64,000 bases of DNA from Metabacillus bambusae (GCF_017497975.1 NZ_JAGDEL010000001.1:62001-126000); one strand, 5' to 3'. Shown: positions 25,737-36,640, numbered from the stretch's first letter. Notes: generated from the letters alone by a model not told the origin. A program made the numbers and translations.

Positions 25737-27833
25737 TTAATAAATCGTTCTTTTCTTTTCATCAGGTATTCCGGAATGACGATAAAAATATGTATTAATT
25801 CGATCTCTCCATTCGATTGCATTTTCAAGCTGCATCGTAAAGCGATTTAACACATTTTCATATCTGTAAGTGTCTATTTTATCCTTTAACTTTTCCCAAC
25901 GTGCCTTCATATTTTCTACCTGTTCTACACCTAAAAAATGTGTATTGTAAATATGCTGAATCACCGTTTCACCCGACTTTAAAGTATGTGTATATGGAAC
26001 ATGGTGGAAAAACAGCAACAATTCATCAGGACATGTTTCAAGAGATTCGTAGATTTCTGCATTTTCAGGGTAATATTGACCACTATATCCAGTACCATTT
26101 TTAACAGTTCTGTTTACCCCTGTTCCAAGGCAGTCTGAAAAATGATATGTGCCCCATTTAGAATATTCATAGCCTTCAATATTAGGTCCATAGTGATGTC
26201 CTGGATTAATCATCCAGCCCACACCAAGTGGTGATGTATAATTTTCATAGATACGCCAGGAATTTAAAAGCATTTGATTAACTTCTTCAACAACTTGCTC
26301 ATCATGTCCAAAGGTTAAACGTACCCATTCATCTGATATTTCTTCAGCGGAGAGTTCAGTATCCCAGATTAGACGACCATACCCATAAAAGTTGGCTTGA
26401 GCTAGTGTATTCCCAGTCCAATTTAAGTCATTTCCGATATTGGATACTGCTGTTATTCCACTATATTGAAATGGATACTTTGAACCATTCACAATAGATT
26501 TGACAGTGGAACCTTTTCCCTCTGAATACGTATCAAAATCTAGTACTTCCTTCCATTGTGGAACTAAGAAGCATAAATCCTTTTGTTGACCTGTATATTC
26601 TTGAGCAACTTGAAATTCCAATACTTGATTTGTTTGCTTCAAACTACCGAATAATGGGGATACAGGCTCGCGAACTTGAAAGTCCATTGGACCATTTTTA
26701 ATTTGAAGTATGACATTATCAAGAAATTCTCCATCTAATAGTTTAAAATGATCATACGCTGCCTTAGCACGATCAGTCTTTCGATCTCGCCAGTCTTGAA
26801 GACAATCATAAACAAAACATCTCCAAAAAACTAAACCACCAAATGGTTTCAATGCACGACCAAGAAGATTTGCACCATCTGCATGGTTTCTACCATATGT
26901 AAAAGGACCTGGACGATGTTCAGAATCCGCCTTCACAATAAAGCCACCAAAGTCAGGGATATATTCGTAAATTTCAGCAACTTTTTCACTCCACCATACT
27001 TGAACTTCAGAATCAAGTGGATCTGCGGTATTTAAATCTCCTATTTCAATAGGGCTTGCATAATTAACACTTAAATAGGTAGTAATACCATAAGCTCTAA
27101 AAATATCTGCAATTTCTGCAACATGAGGTAATAGCTCTTTCGTAATTAGCTTTGATTCCACTTGATGAACATTGACATTATTAATTGATAAACTGTTAAT
27201 ACCAACAGATGAAAGATATCTAGCATAGTCTTTTATTCGATCTACGTCATGAGTAAACTCGTTTTGATCGTAAAAGATTGAATTTCCTGAATAACCACGT
27301 TCAATATCACCTAACATATTGTCCCAATGGTTAATCATTCGAATTTGATTTTTTGGATTTTCGAAAATAGCTAGGTTATTGATGTCTTTTCTCATTTGAA
27401 TCAATCTTAGTAAATGAAATGCAGCGTATAATAAACCTTTATCAGTTTTACCTAGTAGTAAAACCGCTTTATCTCCCTGGTAATCAAAGGATTGAATCAT
27501 ATAGCCATCATCATTTAGTTTATTGCAAGCTTCATAATCGACCCCGTATTCCTTAATAATCTGTTGATCATAAGTTGCTAAAACGATTGAAGCTTTCTTT
27601 TGTGGTTCATGAGAGAGCGTTGGTGTTTCACCTAACATGGAAAATAAACCTTTTACGAGTTCTTCTTTAGCTGAATCAATGATTGCTGATTGATCTAAAA
27701 TAACTAAATTGCTACAAACTTTTTTATATTCCTGAACGCGAGAATGATCTATAATGTCGCTGTATTGTAACCAGCAATTATAAGCACTTTTCCATACTGA
27801 TTCTTCTAACTTAACATTTGTCAAAGCTGCCAC
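25737..27833 (-). CDS. aguA: Alpha-glucuronidase, GH67
   Basis: About 698 aa without signal peptide, so intracellular. GH67 enzymes remove 4-O-methylglucuronic acid from short xylan fragments. Visible family blocks: [41 protein letters not shown] with the general acid Glu, and [19 protein letters not shown] with the Asp/Glu base pair. Length matches the family. GTG at 27833 has AAAGGGG 9 bases upstream. It follows xylA after a terminator-like hairpin. Confidence 0.93.
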   Translation of the reverse strand: MAALTNVKLEESVWKSAYNCWLQYSDIIDHSRVQEYKKVCSNLVILDQSAIIDSAKEELVKGLFSMLGETPTLSHEPQKKASIVLATYDQQIIKEYGVDYEACNKLNDDGYMIQSFDYQGDKAVLLLGKTDKGLLYAAFHLLRLIQMRKDINNLAIFENPKNQIRMINHWDNMLGDIERGYSGNSIFYDQNEFTHDVDRIKDYARYLSSVGINSLSINNVNVHQVESKLITKELLPHVAEIADIFRAYGITTYLSVNYASPIEIGDLNTADPLDSEVQVWWSEKVAEIYEYIPDFGGFIVKADSEHRPGPFTYGRNHADGANLLGRALKPFGGLVFWRCFVYDCLQDWRDRKTDRAKAAYDHFKLLDGEFLDNVILQIKNGPMDFQVREPVSPLFGSLKQTNQVLEFQVAQEYTGQQKDLCFLVPQWKEVLDFDTYSEGKGSTVKSIVNGSKYPFQYSGITAVSNIGNDLNWTGNTLAQANFYGYGRLIWDTELSAEEISDEWVRLTFGHDEQVVEEVNQMLLNSWRIYENYTSPLGVGWMINPGHHYGPNIEGYEYSKWGTYHFSDCLGTGVNRTVKNGTGYSGQYYPENAEIYESLETCPDELLLFFHHVPYTHTLKSGETVIQHIYNTHFLGVEQVENMKARWEKLKDKIDTYRYENVLNRFTMQLENAIEWRDRINTYFYRHSGIPDEKKRTIY

Positions 27834-27885
27834 AAACACTTACCCCTTTCTTGAACGTTTTTCCTTAAACATTTTACTAAATAAA

Positions 27886-27915
27886 ATATGCTGGAAATGA
27901 TAATTTCCAGCATAT
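27886..27915 (-). terminator. Hairpin between xylA and aguA
   Basis: A perfect 13-bp stem ATATGCTGGAAAT / ATTTCCAGCATAT with a 4-base loop. On the minus strand it is followed by TTTTATTT. It may lower aguA expression relative to xylA. Confidence 0.75.
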
Positions 27916-27936
27916 AAGAGTTTTAGACAATTGTCT

Positions 27937-29268
27937 TTAAACAGTTACATTTGCTAATGTTTCTAATAAGTATTGGTTAACTAGTCCTTTTAAACGTTCT
28001 TGTCTACCAGATTCGTTTTTAATTTCATTTAATTGCAATGCATATGCTTCTAATTGATGGAAGTTTGTTTTTCCTTCAACAATATCAAGACCAATACCTT
28101 CTGAATAGCTGCTATAACGTTGGTCAACAAAATCGTCTAACACCTTGTCTTCAATCAACTTATTCGCAACCTTTAAGCCAATTGCAAAGCTGTCCATACC
28201 TGCAATGTGAGCGTGGAAAAGATCTTCAGCGTCAAACGAACCTCTTCTTACTTTTGCATCAAAGTTAAGTCCACCTTTGCCTAAACCACCATTTTTCAAT
28301 ATTTCATACATTGCAAGTGTTGTAGAATACAAGTCTGTTGGGAATTCATCTGTATCCCAGCCAAGTAACGTATCACCTTGGTTCGCATCAACTGAACCTA
28401 ACATATTGTTAATACGTGCTGTGCGTAATTCATGCTCAAACGTATGGCCCGCAAGAGTCGCATGATTTGCTTCGATATTAAACTTAAAGTAATCTGTTAA
28501 ATCATATTTTTGTAGGAATGCTAGACCTGTTGCCACATCAAAATCATATTGATGCTTCGTTGGCTCTTTTGGTTTTGGTTCAATTAAGAATGGTGCATCA
28601 AAGCCGATTTCCTTCGCATAATCAACTGCCATATGGAAGAAGCGTGCTAAATTATCTTGTTCAAGTTGCATATTTGTATTTAAAAGCGTTTCATAACCTT
28701 CACGACCGCCCCAGAATACATAGTTTTCTGCACCTAGCTCTTTACCAACCTCTAAACCTTTTTTAACTTTCGCAGCGGAATAAGCAAATACATCTGCATT
28801 ATTTGAAGTAGCAGCACCGTGTACATATCTAGGATGTGTGAACATATTTGCTGTATTCCATAAAAGTTTAGTTTTGCTAGTACTCATATATTCTTTAATC
28901 ATCGCAACGATTGTATCTAAGTTTTGGTATGTTTCTTTTAATGTTGCGCCTTCTGGTGCGATGTCAACATCATGGAAACAGAAGAATGGAACATTTAATT
29001 TTTCAAATAATTCAAATGCAGCTTCTACACGAGCTTTCGCTAAGTCCATACCTTGTAAATGGTTCCAAGGACGGATAGCTGTTCCTACTCCGAATGGATC
29101 TGAACCATCTGCAGTAAATGTATGCCAGTATGCTACAGAAAAACGAAGAATTTCTTCCATTGTTTTTCCATTAACGACTTCCTCAGGATTGTAGTACTTA
29201 AATGATAGGGGATTTTTAGAACCTGCACCCTCATATTGAATTTTATTAACATTTTCGAAATAAGCCAT
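27937..29268 (-). CDS. xylA: Xylose isomerase
   Basis: 443 aa class II xylose isomerase converting D-xylose to D-xylulose. Signature regions are [15 protein letters not shown] and [17 protein letters not shown]; metal ligands are in [16 protein letters not shown] and [11 protein letters not shown] 29268 has GGAGG upstream. A CcpA-type cre lies 44 bases upstream. No xylulokinase or xylR is in the window. Confidence 0.96.
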   Translation of the reverse strand: MAYFENVNKIQYEGAGSKNPLSFKYYNPEEVVNGKTMEEILRFSVAYWHTFTADGSDPFGVGTAIRPWNHLQGMDLAKARVEAAFELFEKLNVPFFCFHDVDIAPEGATLKETYQNLDTIVAMIKEYMSTSKTKLLWNTANMFTHPRYVHGAATSNNADVFAYSAAKVKKGLEVGKELGAENYVFWGGREGYETLLNTNMQLEQDNLARFFHMAVDYAKEIGFDAPFLIEPKPKEPTKHQYDFDVATGLAFLQKYDLTDYFKFNIEANHATLAGHTFEHELRTARINNMLGSVDANQGDTLLGWDTDEFPTDLYSTTLAMYEILKNGGLGKGGLNFDAKVRRGSFDAEDLFHAHIAGMDSFAIGLKVANKLIEDKVLDDFVDQRYSSYSEGIGLDIVEGKTNFHQLEAYALQLNEIKNESGRQERLKGLVNQYLLETLANVTV

Positions 29269-29311
29269 TTTTTATTCCTCCTGATCTAAATTAAGTATGT
29301 AACACTTTTTC

Positions 29312-29325
29312 TGTTATCGCTTACA
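29312..29325 (-). promoter_or_regulatory. CcpA binding site (cre) before xylA
   Basis: The minus strand reads TGTAAGCGATAACA, a full match to the cre consensus TGNAANCGNWNNCA. Carbon catabolite repression of xylA is expected. Confidence 0.8.
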
Positions 29326-29478
29326 TTCTCTTTTAAAAAAACTTGTAGGTTGAAATGTGCTAACCAAGTTGTTTGTTATCTTTATTTCTTACTGTTATAT
29401 TACCATTAGATACTTAGTTTGTCTATCCGATAAACTAAGTTTTTTATAACTTTTTTGTATTAATAGAAAATCACATCC

Positions 29479-30324
29479 TCAAACCCCAGAATAAGCCATA
29501 AACCCACCATCTACTGGAACACTTATTCCTGTAACAAATCCACTAGATTCATTATCTACTAGCCATAGTAATGTCCCTAGTAAATCTGTTGGATCCCCAA
29601 GTCTTCTCATTGGTGTATGGGAAAGAATTTTTTCCGTTCTTTCGGTATTTGTGCCATCTTCATTTTTAAGTAGTTTTTCGTTTTGTTTTGTTAAGAAAAA
29701 TCCAGGTGCAATTGCGTTTACCCGAATACCTGTCTCAGCCAAATGAACAGACAGCCATTTTGTAAAATTCTCAATCCCAGCCTTTGCTGCACTGTATGCC
29801 GGTACTTTGGTCATTGGACTTGGTGCACTCATGGAAGAAATATTTATGATCGAACCTTTCTTACCTACCATTCTTTCAGAAAAAACCTGTGTTGGTATTA
29901 ATGTCCCGACGATATTTAAGTTAAAGACAAACTGAAATCCTTCAGTTGTAAGATCGAAAAAGGTTGTAATTTCCTTGTTTTGTAAATCAGATAAATCAAA
30001 GATTTCGTTAGTAGTCACACCTTTAGGGTGATTACCTCCTGCACCATTAATCAAAATATCGCAAGCCCCATACGTCTCATTCACTATTTCTTCTGCCTTT
30101 TTCACACTCTCACGATCTAATACATTACATTCAATCGCTAATGCTTCCCCACCTTGGCGTTTAATATCTTCAGCAACAGTAACAGCTTTTTCATATGTAC
30201 GGTTTAATATAGCGACCTTCACTCCCTGTCTAGCAAGCTCTTTTGCCATACAGCTACATAAAACGCCACCTCCACCTGTAACCACTGCTACTTTCCCGTT
30301 TAAACTCTCATATTTTGGTAACAT
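29479..30324 (-). CDS. uxuB: D-mannonate oxidoreductase (fructuronate reductase), SDR type
   Basis: 281 aa short-chain dehydrogenase close to B. subtilis UxuB (YjmF), which interconverts fructuronate and mannonate. The cofactor loop is [13 protein letters not shown] and the catalytic region [24 protein letters not shown]. The family insert [14 protein letters not shown] and the end [13 protein letters not shown] are typical. ATG 30324 has GAAAGG 9 bases upstream. The mannonate dehydratase uxuA is not in the window. It stands first in the leftward xylA-aguA direction. Confidence 0.85.
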   Translation of the reverse strand: MLPKYESLNGKVAVVTGGGGVLCSCMAKELARQGVKVAILNRTYEKAVTVAEDIKRQGGEALAIECNVLDRESVKKAEEIVNETYGACDILINGAGGNHPKGVTTNEIFDLSDLQNKEITTFFDLTTEGFQFVFNLNIVGTLIPTQVFSERMVGKKGSIINISSMSAPSPMTKVPAYSAAKAGIENFTKWLSVHLAETGIRVNAIAPGFFLTKQNEKLLKNEDGTNTERTEKILSHTPMRRLGDPTDLLGTLLWLVDNESSGFVTGISVPVDGGFMAYSGV

Positions 30325-30466
30325 CTTATCCATCCTTTCACAATTTATGTTTATATGAAATCTCAAAATATTAAGTTGTAATGATAACTAATACATAGTC
30401 AAAATATAGGTTGTCAACTAAGAAATAGACACTATGACTTTATGTTACGCCTCCTTATCAAAGATC

Positions 30467-30480
30467 TTGAAGCGCTTACA
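30467..30480 (-). promoter_or_regulatory. Imperfect cre-like site before uxuB
   Basis: TTGAAGCGCTTACA on the + strand. It keeps the GCGCTT core of cre sites but is one base short of the usual spacing. It lies about 145 bases before the uxuB start. Confidence 0.35.
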
Positions 30481-30612
30481 AAATCCCTCAAAACTTATTA
30501 TATCACCTAAAATAATCTTTGTGTATCGTTTAAACTAAGTTTTTGGTAAATGTTTGTTTCTTAACCGTTACGCTTCTCTGAAATATAAGTTTCTTTTCGT
30601 ATAGAAAAAGAA

Positions 30613-30720
30613 GGCTCTTTTCTAAGAGATTGTTGCTATTAAAACAAAAACGATTTCAGGTTGATTAGAGCGGAAATCAACCACACCGCTTTACTTGGTA
30701 AATAGCAATAAACTTTTTTA
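30613..30720 (+). mobile_element. MITE-like element, copy E (short form, worn right end)
   Basis: Begins GGCTCTTTTCTAAGAGATTG and has the same internal junction as copy B (GATTAGAGCGGAAATCAACC). The right end after AGCAATAAACTT no longer reads GCGAAAAAGCC and no duplication is visible, so the end is degraded or deleted. Confidence 0.75.
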
Positions 30721-30735
30721 AAATATTATATATTC

Positions 30736-31710
30736 TTACCCGCCATCACTACTACTAGAAGCAGTAACAGCAGACATACTCGCGATCATTACTGCTTGTT
30801 GAGCTTGAATGATGGTTTCTATCGATGTACTTAACCCTGCGGTAACAACATCATTCATTTCAGTTTTATCAATCATTAAAAATAGTACGCTCATCATAAA
30901 GTTCATATCTTTTTGCCATTTAAAAAGTTTATCATCATTAAGCTGTAGATAGACAGCTTGGAGTTTCATAACCTCATCCTGAAAATTATCTAAAAAGGAA
31001 AGCATCCCGATGTATGGATAGTGTAAACTTTTCGTCTTTATCCCTTTCTGGTAAAGGTCATTTTTAATCACCAGGCATTTTACCGCAGCATCCTTAGGAT
31101 CTCTTGAAGGATCAAGTGAGAGGATATGACTTAAAAACTGCAAATCATTTCCTTTACGAAATTTGTTTTGTTGTAATTGAGAATAATTTTCTTCCATTAA
31201 TAATGCAGTTTGATCAACTTCAAAATCGTTTTGTGCAATAAGTGCAGCTAACGGATAATCAGAAGACCCCGTTAGAAAATAATGTTGATCCTTCATCCTG
31301 TTATACAGTTGAATGGTCTTATCAATATAATGTTCTGCTTTCTTACCAGTATTTAATAATATACCAGCTGAAATATATGAAAAAGTTGATCGAGAGAATC
31401 CTTTTTCCATCAGTTTTTCATAGATTGTTAGTAGCTCATCAAATGAATGTTGAGGGTTAGAAGTAGTTGTTTCTAACATAGCGGCTGTAGTGAAGCGCTG
31501 TGTTGATTTTAAATAAGAAAACATATTAACTTTCCCATTAATATAATCCGAAAGCTCAATATATTTAATTAAGTCAAAGTCCCTTGACTTTGCCACATAC
31601 ATTGCTGCCACAAGCATGAAAATACGTTGATCAGAATGCCATTTAAACTGTTTTTTTAGTTGAGAAAATATATCTTTGTATAAGTTAACTTTTATATGAA
31701 GGGAGTCCAA
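30736..31710 (-). CDS. DUF4003-like protein
   Basis: About 324 aa, mostly helical, cytoplasmic. Features: QRIFMLVAAMYVAKSRDFDL near the start, FSRSTFSYISAGILL mid-protein, and a Ser-rich end (SAVTASSSSDGG). This resembles a Bacillus family annotated as DUF4003, function unknown. TTG at 31710 is taken as the start because AAGGATGTGA lies upstream; an earlier GTG at 31764 has no ribosome site. The end lies next to the worn element copy E. Confidence 0.65.
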   Translation of the reverse strand: MDSLHIKVNLYKDIFSQLKKQFKWHSDQRIFMLVAAMYVAKSRDFDLIKYIELSDYINGKVNMFSYLKSTQRFTTAAMLETTTSNPQHSFDELLTIYEKLMEKGFSRSTFSYISAGILLNTGKKAEHYIDKTIQLYNRMKDQHYFLTGSSDYPLAALIAQNDFEVDQTALLMEENYSQLQQNKFRKGNDLQFLSHILSLDPSRDPKDAAVKCLVIKNDLYQKGIKTKSLHYPYIGMLSFLDNFQDEVMKLQAVYLQLNDDKLFKWQKDMNFMMSVLFLMIDKTEMNDVVTAGLSTSIETIIQAQQAVMIASMSAVTASSSSDGG

Positions 31711-31970
31711 AAAAGTCACATCCTTTTTGTTGTTTAATTTATGGTTGTTTTTGCATTTGTACACATATCTACGTTACGAATTTAGTCTAACTTTGTTTTC
31801 TCTATGTAAGCTTGTCTTTAATAACACTTATGTACATTTAGAAAAGAGCTTATTTTATATACGTTTATATACACCCATATGTTTCAACAATTTTAAAGAA
31901 CGGAATAAATTCCACTAAAATTTAATGACCTTAAAATGACTTAATACTCCCTACAACTAAAATTAGACAC

Positions 31971-32010
31971 AAAAAATAAGCAGGTGAATCACTTCACCTG
32001 CTTATTTTTT
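31971..32010 (-). terminator. Glutamine synthetase terminator
   Basis: An 18-bp perfect stem (AAAAAATAAGCAGGTGAA and its complement) around a 4-base loop, with T-runs on both strands. Confidence 0.92.
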
Positions 32011-32017
32011 CATAAGA

Positions 32018-33382
32018 TTAAAATTTCGCTTGATAGTTTGTTAATTCCCAAGTATGAACAGCTGTACGATAGCTATCCCACTCTGCTTTTTTAGCTGCAA
32101 CATATTCACCGAATACATGCTCACCTAAAGTTTTAAGACCAATTTCGCCGTTTTCTAATTCGGCTACAGCTGCTTCAAGACTACCAGGAAGATTGTCAAT
32201 TCCTAATTCCTCACGACGCTCTTCTGTCATATGGAAAATATCTTCATTAATAGAAGCTGGAGCTTGTAATCCTTGTTCAATTCCATTAAGACCTGCTGAA
32301 GCAATAACAGCAAATGTTAAGTATGGATTTGATGATGGGTCTGGACAACGAAGCTCAACACGAGTAGCCATTCCCTTTTTAGCTGGAATACGAATTAATG
32401 CTGAACGGTTAGATGCTGACCAAGCAATATAGCAAGGTGCTTCATATCCAGGTACTAATCGTTTATAAGAGTTTACTAAAGGATTTGTAATCGCAGCAAA
32501 GCTTTTTACATTTTCAACTAAACCAGCAATAAATTGATATGCTTCTTGTGATAATTGTAATTCATCTGCTGGATCGTAGAATGCATTTTCGCCATCTTTA
32601 AAGAATGACATATTTACATGCATTCCAGAACCGTTAATTCCAAAAACAGGTTTTGGCATGAAGGTTGCGTGTAAACCAAATTTTTGTGCAATTGTTTTAA
32701 CGACCCATTTGTAAGTTGTAGACATATCTGCAGCACCAAGAGCATCTGCATATTTAAAGTTAATTTCATGCTGACCTTCTGCTACCTCATGGTGAGAAGC
32801 TTCAATTGTAAAGCCCATTGCTTTTAATGCACGGTAGATTTCTAAACGAACTCTTTCTCCAAGATCCTTTGGTGAAGGTTCAAAGTAACCGCCATTATCA
32901 CCTAATTCCATTGTTGGGTTGCCATTTTCATCTGCTTTAAACAAGAAGAATTCTAATTCAGGTCCAACTGAAATGGAATAGCCTTTATCAGCTGCACGTT
33001 CAACAGTCTTTTTTAATACGTTACGTGTATCACCTTCAAAAAGAGTTCCGTCCGGGTTAGCTGCTGAACAAAGGAAACGAGCCTCTGAATATCCTTCTTC
33101 AACAGTCCAAGGTAATACTGCAAACGTCGAATAATCGGGAATTAAGTATAAATCAGATTTATTGATTGGGGAAAAACCTTTAACAGATGAACCGTCAAAC
33201 ATTTGTTTCCCTGCTACTACATCATCAAATTGATCAACAGTAACTGTAATACTTTTTAAAATACCCTCTATATCTACGAATTGTAGATGAATAAGCTCTA
33301 CGCTTTTTGAGTTAACAATCTCTTTAATTTGTGCAAGAATTTCCGTATCATTTTTCGCTTTTGAAATAACCGCTTCAGCCAT
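32018..33382 (-). CDS. Type I glutamine synthetase, variant paralogue
   Basis: 454 aa, joining glutamate and ammonia with ATP. Active-site blocks are intact: MFDGSSVKGF, VGPELEFFLFK, ASHHEVAEGQHEINFKYAD, NGSGMHVNMS, NPLVNSYKRLVPGYEAPCY. The residue aligned to B. subtilis GlnA Arg62, needed for feedback inhibition by glutamine, is Pro72 here (KGFSPI instead of EGFVRI). The N-terminus is about 10 residues longer. No glnR is adjacent, unlike the main glnRA operon. ATG 33382 has GAGG upstream. Probably a second enzyme. Confidence 0.88.
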   Translation of the reverse strand: MAEAVISKAKNDTEILAQIKEIVNSKSVELIHLQFVDIEGILKSITVTVDQFDDVVAGKQMFDGSSVKGFSPINKSDLYLIPDYSTFAVLPWTVEEGYSEARFLCSAANPDGTLFEGDTRNVLKKTVERAADKGYSISVGPELEFFLFKADENGNPTMELGDNGGYFEPSPKDLGERVRLEIYRALKAMGFTIEASHHEVAEGQHEINFKYADALGAADMSTTYKWVVKTIAQKFGLHATFMPKPVFGINGSGMHVNMSFFKDGENAFYDPADELQLSQEAYQFIAGLVENVKSFAAITNPLVNSYKRLVPGYEAPCYIAWSASNRSALIRIPAKKGMATRVELRCPDPSSNPYLTFAVIASAGLNGIEQGLQAPASINEDIFHMTEERREELGIDNLPGSLEAAVAELENGEIGLKTLGEHVFGEYVAAKKAEWDSYRTAVHTWELTNYQAKF

Positions 33383-34086
33383 GTAAGATAACCTCTCATT
33401 CAATGTCTATTTTTATAACATGGGTTTATTATATTTAAAGTTTGTAAATTTGACAAGGGGTTTTCTATTAAATTTTCTGTATTTTTATAATATTTTCATA
33501 GAAAACGGTTTCATTGCAAGTCCTTATTTAGTTACTAGAATATATGAAAGAATATTTCATTAAAGAGCTTAATGAAATAAAAATTAAAACAAATGTATTT
33601 TTATACAAATTTACCATTTTGTGTGTTATTTATCTATTAGCATAAGCTAATTTCATCAATTAGAAATATTAAATTGAGGAGGTCTATAATATAGATTCGA
33701 TATTCAAATCTATCTATGGTTCTTTCAGTAAAATAGATATTATGATTAATTTCCTCAAATTTTATTTCATGTTTTTCCTTTGGTTTGTAATGCTTCTCTC
33801 CTACAACAAAGTAGTATAAGTCCTCGTACTGTTCATATTGTTATAAATGTCAATGATAATATGTACATTTTTGATCGTTTTAGAATGTACAATATTGACC
33901 CTCGACCATTTTTAATTAAATTTAGGGGTCTTTTGACTATATTCGATATAAACCTGCTGAATCTTGAATTTCCAATGTATGTTACCTATATACCTTATTC
34001 TCCATAAATAATAATTCATAGAAATTGAAGAAATTGTTAAGAATAAAGCACGAATGAAAATTATTAAACACGAAGGTGGAATGATG
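33383..34086. other. 700-base AT-rich intergenic region
   Basis: Divergent promoter region of the glutamine synthetase and the lipoprotein gene. It has an AGGAGG-like site at 33677-33684 with no start codon in range. A hydrophobic 25-codon frame at 33742-33819 lacks a ribosome site. No TnrA/GlnR-type TGTNA-N7-TNACA site was found by eye. Confidence 0.4.
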
Positions 34087-35652
34087 ATGGGATTTCGTTC
34101 GATTTTTATTGTATTCCTTTCCATCCTATTAATTGGCTGCACTGTTCATAAAAATAACGAAGAGCAAGATTTACTACCTATTGCCATTCAAACGAATAAT
34201 AAAAATCCCCCTAAAGTTGTCCTTCTTATCATTGATTCATTGATGGATAAACCATTAAAGCAAGCGATTCAAGAGAATAAAGCGCCTGCCCTGGCATTTT
34301 TTTTAAATCATGGCCGTTATAATAAAAACCTAGTCAGCTCCTATCCAACAATGTCAGTTACAATAGACAGCTCTTTAATAACGGGTACTTACCCCGATAA
34401 ACATAAAATTCCCGGTCTTGTATGGTATGACGAAGATGAACAGCGAATTATCAATTACGGAAATGGTTTTTTCGAAATGGTGAAAATTGGGGTTTCTCAG
34501 TTCGCTGAAGATTCCCTATATCAATTTAATAATGTGGATCTCAGCCCTAAGGTGGAAACCATTCATGAAGTATTAGATAAAAGAGGGAAACGAACAGCTT
34601 CTATTAACTCTATCATTTACCGAGGAAATTATGAACACACTCTTAAAATTCCAAAGGTCTTATCGAAAACTACTGCTTTGCCAGATCATTACAATACCTC
34701 CGGACCAAAGATACTGTCAGTGGGTGCATTTATTCGTCAGGACGAAAAAAATAAACATTTAGTAAATCGGATAGGGCTCAATGATGCATTTGCAGCCCAA
34801 GAATTAAAATATCTTATAGAAAAGAATAAACTTCCTGAATTTTCAATTATTTACTTTCCGGTAAATGATCATGTTGTACATAGAAAGGGAACTATGACGA
34901 CTGAAGGCATTGAGGAACTTGATAAACAACTACAAGAAGTATTAAATGTATTTCCAAACTGGAAAAATGCCCTTGATAATATGATTTGGATTATCATTGG
35001 AGACAGCAAGCAATCATCAGTTAAAAAGAACAAAAAGGAAGCATTAATTGATATACGAGACGCTCTTTCTAACTACAATATTCTAAAGCTTAATGAGCCT
35101 GTTCGTAATAAAGATGAACTTGTCATTACGGCAAATGAACGAATGGCATATGTATATAAGATCAATGAGGATATACCCTTGCAAGATATTATCAGTAGAT
35201 TACAAACAGATGAGCGTATAGCATGGATCGCATGGAAGGAAAACGACATGATTCAAGTAAAATCAGGAGATCAAGATGAAGTCTTTCAATTCAAACCTGG
35301 TGGAGTTTTTAGAGATGTTTATAATCAAAATTGGTCCATAAAAGGAAATAGCTCAGTTCTTGATCTGGCTATAGATAATAACAATCAAATTAAATATGGG
35401 GATTATCCAGATGGATTAGCAAGATTGTATGGTGCATTACATTCACAAAAAGGAGATTTTCTAATAATGGATGCTAAACCTGGTTACGAATTTATCGGAG
35501 AAAGTTCTCCTGAACATACAGGTGGGGGTGCCCATGGGTCTATGCATAAAAATGATTCTCTTACACCTATTATTGTTACAGGAACCGATAAAAGCATAGA
35601 TCATTTGCGTATTGTTGATTTAAAAGAATGGATATTGGATATCTTAAAATGA
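34087..35652 (+). CDS. Alkaline-phosphatase-superfamily lipoprotein (phosphodiesterase-like)
   Basis: About 521 aa. Lipoprotein signal at residues 1-20 with lipobox LIGC. The catalytic fold shows VVLLIIDSLMD (first metal Asp), SYPTMSVTIDSSLITGTYPDKH around the nucleophile Thr, FPVNDHVVHRKG, and HTGGGAHGSMH with the last metal His. Matches the type I phosphodiesterase/nucleotide pyrophosphatase group; substrate unknown. ATG 34087 of three tandem ATGs is best spaced from AAGGTGG. Single gene. Confidence 0.75.
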   Translation: MGFRSIFIVFLSILLIGCTVHKNNEEQDLLPIAIQTNNKNPPKVVLLIIDSLMDKPLKQAIQENKAPALAFFLNHGRYNKNLVSSYPTMSVTIDSSLITGTYPDKHKIPGLVWYDEDEQRIINYGNGFFEMVKIGVSQFAEDSLYQFNNVDLSPKVETIHEVLDKRGKRTASINSIIYRGNYEHTLKIPKVLSKTTALPDHYNTSGPKILSVGAFIRQDEKNKHLVNRIGLNDAFAAQELKYLIEKNKLPEFSIIYFPVNDHVVHRKGTMTTEGIEELDKQLQEVLNVFPNWKNALDNMIWIIIGDSKQSSVKKNKKEALIDIRDALSNYNILKLNEPVRNKDELVITANERMAYVYKINEDIPLQDIISRLQTDERIAWIAWKENDMIQVKSGDQDEVFQFKPGGVFRDVYNQNWSIKGNSSVLDLAIDNNNQIKYGDYPDGLARLYGALHSQKGDFLIMDAKPGYEFIGESSPEHTGGGAHGSMHKNDSLTPIIVTGTDKSIDHLRIVDLKEWILDILK

Positions 35653-35714
35653 GTTTAATATCCGTTTTATACAGAGAAAATTTTGATTCGGATTTTACTG
35701 ATTCCAATTTCTAC

Positions 35715-35752
35715 ACATAAAAATGCCTACATTGAAGTAGGCATTTTTATGT
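35715..35752. terminator. Bidirectional terminator
   Basis: A 16-bp perfect stem (ACATAAAAATGCCTAC and its complement) with a 6-base loop, between convergent genes. Confidence 0.92.
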
Positions 35753-35762
35753 GTACTGAAAT

Positions 35763-36056
35763 TTATTTGTTTGTTAAAGGATTTTTGTCAGGTACTAATT
35801 CCTTTGAAAACTCTGTTATACCAGCAGCGTTTGGCATTTGGCCAGCTGTTTGTGTTCGAATATTATTCATTACATTTTGAACAGGACGTAGCATATTTCT
35901 GTTTCGATTACTCCTTATTCCAAAAACGGCTGCACTAACTCCTAGACCTAATAAAGACGCCCACATCATGCCTCTATTGTTTCTTTTCCTGCCAAACATC
36001 TTTAAAATATTTTGTCTTCTCCCTGTATTCAAAAGAGCTGTTATCCAATTATTCAT
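35763..36056 (-). CDS. 97-aa basic membrane-anchored hypothetical
   Basis: MNNWITALLNTGRRQ, a basic stretch FGRKRNNRG, a short hydrophobic segment WASLLGLGVSAAVFGI, then more Arg/Asn and an extended tail. GAGGAAG is 9 bases before ATG 36056. The pattern of short glycine/alanine helix flanked by arginines is common in small Bacillus proteins of unknown role. No partner is evident. Confidence 0.6.
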   Translation of the reverse strand: MNNWITALLNTGRRQNILKMFGRKRNNRGMMWASLLGLGVSAAVFGIRSNRNRNMLRPVQNVMNNIRTQTAGQMPNAAGITEFSKELVPDKNPLTNK

Positions 36057-36593
36057 TTTCAAGCACTTCCTCTTTTAAAATTTGTAAAGCAAAACTTTTC
36101 CCTTACTTCATCTAATATTTACTTTAAGGGATTTGATGATGCTGGCAATGTTTTGATATGGACTAATTTCATTAAAGTGTTTTAACTGATTAAGTTATAA
36201 AATGGAATTGACAAGAAATTCAATATGTTTTAAGTAGAACATAAAGAAAGCCCTTTACATTACAAAAAACATCTTTTGAATAGAATCAATAATTGCGAAG
36301 AACCTAAACTCTAGATAAATTTCTTTTGCCCCTTCATAATTTTAACGCGATCATCCAAATTATCCCATAAGTTCTATTTCTAATTAATCTAAAGAAGGGA
36401 TACCGATTGCTGATAAAAATCAATACTTCTCCACTATTTCTTATAGTAACGCACCCCGTTTCAATAAGAAAAAAATGTGTAACAATTTAAACATTCCTTA
36501 CATTTTGATCTTCAATTCTTTTTTATGACATCTATATATGATTGTACAGGGTACACATGTCTTCAATCTTTCCTTACATTAAGATATAAATAC
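36057..36593. other. 540-base intergenic region, nothing recognised
   Basis: AT-rich, with several stop codons in all frames and no strong hairpin. Promoter elements begin at 36594. Confidence 0.5.
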
Positions 36594-36640
36594 TTGACGT
36601 AACCTTTTTACAATTATATACTTACTATCAAAAAGTAAGT
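36594..36640 (+). promoter_or_regulatory. Consensus promoter with start-site dyad before catE-like gene
   Basis: TTGACG (36594-36599), 17 bases, TATACT (36617-36622). ACTTACT (36620-36626) and AGTAAGT (36634-36640) form a perfect 7-bp dyad over the predicted start. Position and TTACT half-sites would suit a DUF24/HxlR repressor such as YodB or CatR, which control B. subtilis catE (inference). Confidence 0.65.

Noticed and set aside
33742-33819. 25-codon hydrophobic frame before the lipoprotein gene
   Set aside because: No ribosome site; composition is what AT-rich spacer gives by chance.
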